A stretch of DNA of 55,442 bases from Rhodospirillaceae bacterium (GTDB lineage: Bacteria; Pseudomonadota; Alphaproteobacteria; Dongiales; Dongiaceae): assembly GCA_008012315.1 (NCBI GenBank), contig SSEL01000020.1, positions 1-55,442 of the forward strand, read 5' to 3'. The notes below the pieces were generated by a model. The model saw nothing but the letters and a program-made list of their open reading frames with translations, had not been told where the DNA came from and did no database searches. The stretch's first letter is position 1; every line of letters starts with the position of its first letter. Below, one piece after another: positions 52,024-55,442 of this stretch. A program made the position numbers and the translations under genes.

Positions 52024-53766
52024 GTGGCGGAAAGCGCAACCAGCGACACGATCCAGAGCCAGCCGCGCCTGCGCAAGGGGAACCAGCGGCCCAAACTGAT
52101 CGCGCCGCGGCTGCAGACCATCTTCGCCTTGCCGCGCGACATGCTGGCTTCCCTGGCCTGGCGCCATCTGGCGCAGCCGGTCTATCGCAGCCGGCTCTAT
52201 AACTGGACCCTCGGCAAGCGCTCCAGCGGCGACCTGACCATCAGCCCGCAGGAATTGTGGCCGGGTGACGAGCAACTGGGCCTGCATCTGCTGGGCGGCG
52301 AATATCGCTGCGGCGGCGAAGTGGTGCGCAACCCCAAGCCGCTCGGCAATCCGATCGGCGTCAGCCTGGAATGGCGGCGGCAGATCAATGCCTTCGAATG
52401 GCTGGATCATTTGCGCGCCTGCGGCGGTCCGGCCGCGCGGCAACTGGCCCGGCAGCTGACCCAGCAATGGCTGGAAGAAAATCCGACCTATGACAGCTTC
52501 GCCTGGCGCGGCGACATCCTGGCCGACCGGCTGCGCCGGATCCTGCTCAACCAGGGCTTCCTGGAGATCCAGAGCGACGCGCTGTTCCGCTCCGCCTTGC
52601 TCTACAGCCTCAACCGGCAGGCGACCCATCTTGCCCGCGCCTTGCCGGATGGCCTGGCCGGCAGTTCACTTTTGAAAGCCGCCATTGCGCTGATGATCGC
52701 CGGGGTCATGCTGCCCCAGGGCGATGCCTGGCTGCAGCGGGGACGGAAGATCTTCGCCCAGGAAATCAGCAAGCAGATGCTGGCCGATGGCGGCCATGTG
52801 GAACGCAGCCCCAGCGTCATGCTGGATCTGCTGCAGCGTTTCCTCGATCTGCGCCATGTGCTGACCCTGGCGCGCCAGCCGCTGCCCGATCATCTGCAGA
52901 TCGCCATCGAGAATATCGCCTCGGTCGTCTACATGATGTGCCATGGCGACGGCAAGCTGGCGCTGTTCAACGATACCGGCGAGGAAACCCCCGAGTTGCT
53001 GGGCGAGGCCTTGTCGCGGGTCGGCGACCGGCTGCGCGATCTCAGCCAGTTGCCGCTGACCGGCTATCAGCGGCTGAAGGCCGGCAAGACGATGATCCTG
53101 ATGGATTGCGGCGCGCCGCCGCGCCATGGCCTGGACGATCATGCCCATGCCGGCACTTTGGCCTTCGAGATGAGCCACGGCACCCATCGCATCATCGTCA
53201 ATTGCGGCGCCGCCCATCTCGGCGCCGAAGATTGGCGCCAGGTGCAGCGCACCACCGCCGCCCATTCGACCCTGGTCGTCGACGACACCAATTCCTCGAT
53301 GCTGCTCGATCACGGCGGCATGGCCTTGCGCCCGACGGTCGTCACCAGCCGGCGCGAGGAAACCGAGGGCCAGATCTGGCTCGATACCAGCCATAACGGC
53401 TATGACGAATCCTACGGCCTCATTCATCGCCGCCGATTGTTCCTGGCGGCGGATGGCAATGAGCTGATGGGCGAGGACACGCTGAACGGCAGCGGCGGCA
53501 ATGCCTTCACCTTGCGTTTCCACCTGCACCCGCAGGTCCAGGCCTCGATCACCCAGAACGGCCAGGCCGCCTTGCTGAAAATACCCGGTGCCGGCGGTTG
53601 GCGGATGCGGGTCCAGGGCGGCGATATCGCCTTGGCCGAGAGCATCTATATGGGCCAGCGCGGCCAGGTGCGCCGCAGCCAGCAATTGGTGGTCCTCGGC
53701 CTGATCGACAACGACGCCACGCAGATCAAATGGGCGCTGCAAAAGGAAAGCAGCAGCAAGAAGTGA
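52024..53766 (+). CDS. Heparinase II/III family protein
   Basis: The 580-residue protein has an alpha-helical N-terminal toroid-like domain and a C-terminal beta-sandwich. The latter carries the heparinase II/III motif [26 protein letters not shown] and [12 protein letters not shown]. There is no obvious signal peptide, unlike secreted lyases. Genes of this type lie next to purH in many alphaproteobacteria and have no proven substrate. The start codon is GTG, with GAGG upstream in the rpe 3' end. Confidence 0.88.
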   Translation: MAESATSDTIQSQPRLRKGNQRPKLIAPRLQTIFALPRDMLASLAWRHLAQPVYRSRLYNWTLGKRSSGDLTISPQELWPGDEQLGLHLLGGEYRCGGEVVRNPKPLGNPIGVSLEWRRQINAFEWLDHLRACGGPAARQLARQLTQQWLEENPTYDSFAWRGDILADRLRRILLNQGFLEIQSDALFRSALLYSLNRQATHLARALPDGLAGSSLLKAAIALMIAGVMLPQGDAWLQRGRKIFAQEISKQMLADGGHVERSPSVMLDLLQRFLDLRHVLTLARQPLPDHLQIAIENIASVVYMMCHGDGKLALFNDTGEETPELLGEALSRVGDRLRDLSQLPLTGYQRLKAGKTMILMDCGAPPRHGLDDHAHAGTLAFEMSHGTHRIIVNCGAAHLGAEDWRQVQRTTAAHSTLVVDDTNSSMLLDHGGMALRPTVVTSRREETEGQIWLDTSHNGYDESYGLIHRRRLFLAADGNELMGEDTLNGSGGNAFTLRFHLHPQVQASITQNGQAALLKIPGAGGWRMRVQGGDIALAESIYMGQRGQVRRSQQLVVLGLIDNDATQIKWALQKESSSKK

Positions 53767-53830
53767 CCGCTCGTCAGCCGCTGCGGCACGTTGCACAACT
53801 TTTCGCCTTCACGAAAGACGCCGACCGATC

Positions 53831-55442
53831 ATGACGACCAGCAAGGACCAATCGCAAACTTCTCAGCCGCGCCGCGATCCCACCCCGCGATTGGTGCGCC
53901 GCGCCCTGATTTCGGTCTCCGACAAGACGGATCTCATCCCCTTCGCCCGCTTCCTGGCGGATCGCAAGGTCGAGATCCTGTCGACCGGCGGGTCGGCCAA
54001 GGCGATCGCGGCGGCCGGCATTCCGGTCAGGGAAGTCTCCGACCATACCGGTTTTCCCGAAATCATGGACGGCCGGGTCAAGACCCTGCATCCCACCATC
54101 CATGGCGGCATCCTGGCCCGCCGCGATCTCGGCCATCACGTGGCGGCGCAGCGTGACCACGGGATCGCCGATATCGATCTGATCGTGGTCAATCTCTATC
54201 CCTTCGAGGCGACCGTCGCCAAAGGTGCGGATCGCGAGGATTGCATCGAGAATATCGATATCGGCGGGCCGGCGATGATCCGTGCCGCCGCCAAGAACCA
54301 TGATTTCGTCGTGGTCGTCACCGATCCCGCCGATTACGCGCCGGTCATGGCGGAGATGGCAGCGCTGGGCGGTGCGACCAGCCTCGGTTTGCGGCGGCGC
54401 CTGGCGCTGGAGGCCTATTCCCGCACGGCCGCCTATGACGCGGCGATCAGCGCCTGGATGGCGGGCCAGGAACAGCAGGCCTTCCCCAATCGCCTGACCC
54501 TGGCCGGGCAGCGCCGCGACCTCCTGCGCTATGGCGAGAACCCCCATCAGGCGGCCGCCTTCTATGCGACCGCCGAACGGCGCCCCGGCATCGCCACGGC
54601 GACGCAGCTTCAGGGCAAGGAACTCAGCTACAACAATCTCAACGATACCGACGCCGCCTATGAACTGGTGGCGGAATTCGAGCGGCCGGCCATCGCCATC
54701 ATCAAGCACGCCAATCCCTGTGGCGTCGCGGTGGATGAAGACCTGGCCACGGCCTATCGGCGCGCCTTTGCCTGCGACACGGTCAGCGCCTTCGGCGGCA
54801 TCATCGCCGTCAACCGCGAGCTGGACGCCGCCACCGCCGAACTCATCGCCCAGGTCTTTTCCGAAGTGATCATCGCCCCCAAGGTCAGCGCGGCGGCACG
54901 CGCCGTCCTGGCGAAGAAGAAGAACCTGCGGGTGCTGGAAGCCGGCGGCCTACCCGACCCCACGGCGCCCGGCCTGGCGATCAAGACCCTGGCCGGCGGT
55001 TTCCTGGCTCAGAACCGCGACAGCGGCCGGGTCGATGCAGAAGCCCTGAAGATCGTCAGCAAACGTGCGCCCGATCCGCGCGAACTGGCGGATATGCTGT
55101 TTGCCGTGCGGGTCGCCAAGCATGTGAAGTCGAATGCCATCATCTATGCCAAGAATGGCGCCACGGTCGGCATCGGCGCCGGCCAGATGAGCCGGGTCGA
55201 TTCCAGCCGCATTGCCGCCTGGAAAGCGGCGGAAGCGGCAAAGACCGCGGGCGATGCGGAAAGCTGGGCCAAGGGCTCGGTGGTGGCCTCGGATGCGTTC
55301 TTCCCCTTTGCCGACGGCCTGCTGGCCGCCGCCGAAGCGGGTGCCACCGCCGTCATTCAGCCCGGCGGATCGATGCGCGATGAGGACGTGATTGCCGCCG
55401 CCGACCAGGCCGGCCTTGCCATGGTCTTCACCGGCATGCGGC
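53831..55442 (+). CDS. purH: Bifunctional AICAR transformylase / IMP cyclohydrolase (3' end cut by the window)
   Basis: PurH carries out the last two steps of IMP synthesis. The cyclohydrolase domain is seen in [48 protein letters not shown] and [16 protein letters not shown]. The transformylase domain is seen in [45 protein letters not shown] and [14 protein letters not shown]. The reading frame is open to the window end at ...AMVFTGMR; homologues end HFRH, so only a few codons are missing. It follows the heparinase-like gene by 64 bp. Confidence 0.97.
   Translation, partial: MTTSKDQSQTSQPRRDPTPRLVRRALISVSDKTDLIPFARFLADRKVEILSTGGSAKAIAAAGIPVREVSDHTGFPEIMDGRVKTLHPTIHGGILARRDLGHHVAAQRDHGIADIDLIVVNLYPFEATVAKGADREDCIENIDIGGPAMIRAAAKNHDFVVVVTDPADYAPVMAEMAALGGATSLGLRRRLALEAYSRTAAYDAAISAWMAGQEQQAFPNRLTLAGQRRDLLRYGENPHQAAAFYATAERRPGIATATQLQGKELSYNNLNDTDAAYELVAEFERPAIAIIKHANPCGVAVDEDLATAYRRAFACDTVSAFGGIIAVNRELDAATAELIAQVFSEVIIAPKVSAAARAVLAKKKNLRVLEAGGLPDPTAPGLAIKTLAGGFLAQNRDSGRVDAEALKIVSKRAPDPRELADMLFAVRVAKHVKSNAIIYAKNGATVGIGAGQMSRVDSSRIAAWKAAEAAKTAGDAESWAKGSVVASDAFFPFADGLLAAAEAGATAVIQPGGSMRDEDVIAAADQAGLAMVFTGMR

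Noticed and set aside
1..55442. Search for mobile elements, toxin-antitoxin or defence genes
   Set aside because: No transposase, integrase, restriction, Cas or toxin motifs were recognised; gene content is core metabolism, transport and regulation.

Overview
This is a GC-rich, densely coded bacterial chromosome segment with no phage, insertion sequence, CRISPR array, rRNA or recognisable tRNA. The gene content points to an alphaproteobacterium, probably Rhodospirillales-like. The evidence is an Irr-type Fur regulator, a DUF1674/SDHAF4-like protein beside htpX, a mutM/ubiE/ubiB/coaBC/dut neighbourhood, the rimP-nusA-ylxR-infB-rbfA-truB-rpsO-pnp block, and an rsmB/rpe/heparinase-like/purH run. 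This is inference from gene order and families; no species is claimed.

Layout. 1-4.05 kb (minus strand): a secreted protein, an enoyl-CoA hydratase and a PilZ-like protein in one apparent operon, then a YeiH-type exporter with its LysR regulator. 4.05-15.1 kb: a mutM gene carrying two single-base frameshifts, a ClC channel with CBS domains divergent from a MarR regulator, ubiE-ubiB (ubiquinone), an orphan MASE1 histidine kinase, an MFS transporter and coaBC-dut. 15.2-20.1 kb: an Rrf2 regulator without cluster cysteines, cysK, moeB, a 2-hydroxyacid dehydrogenase, an SH3 exported protein and a histidine phosphatase. 20.1-23.6 kb: a DUF3501 / Fe-S oxidoreductase / rubrerythrin / Irr group that looks like an iron or peroxide response unit. 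23.7-26.8 kb: an SDR, a nitronate monooxygenase-like flavoprotein and a GDPD. 26.8-36.4 kb: the transcription/translation operon, all on the minus strand. 36.8-45.8 kb: a second hydroxyacid dehydrogenase, a class II aldolase, htpG, then a minus-strand group (AllA-like protein, DUF1634, TSUP exporter, GntR regulator, ornithine cyclodeaminase family, DUF1223). 45.8-55.4 kb: DUF1674, htpX, rsmB, tdh-kbl on the opposite strand, rpe, a heparinase-like protein and purH, which runs off the window end within a few codons of its usual C terminus.

The most unusual signal is not a gene. At about ten gene 3' ends the last bases, including the stop codon, are followed by imperfect tandem copies of themselves, mostly with a period of 14-16 bp. 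Related 15-24 bp duplications occur at a few gene starts. The best of these triplicates the ribosome-binding site of kbl. I did not see a new defence or biosynthetic system. Regulatory structures that can be read directly include several perfect palindromes or inverted repeats beside regulator genes, a nested hairpin in the pnp leader, and an attenuator-like terminator in the rimP leader.
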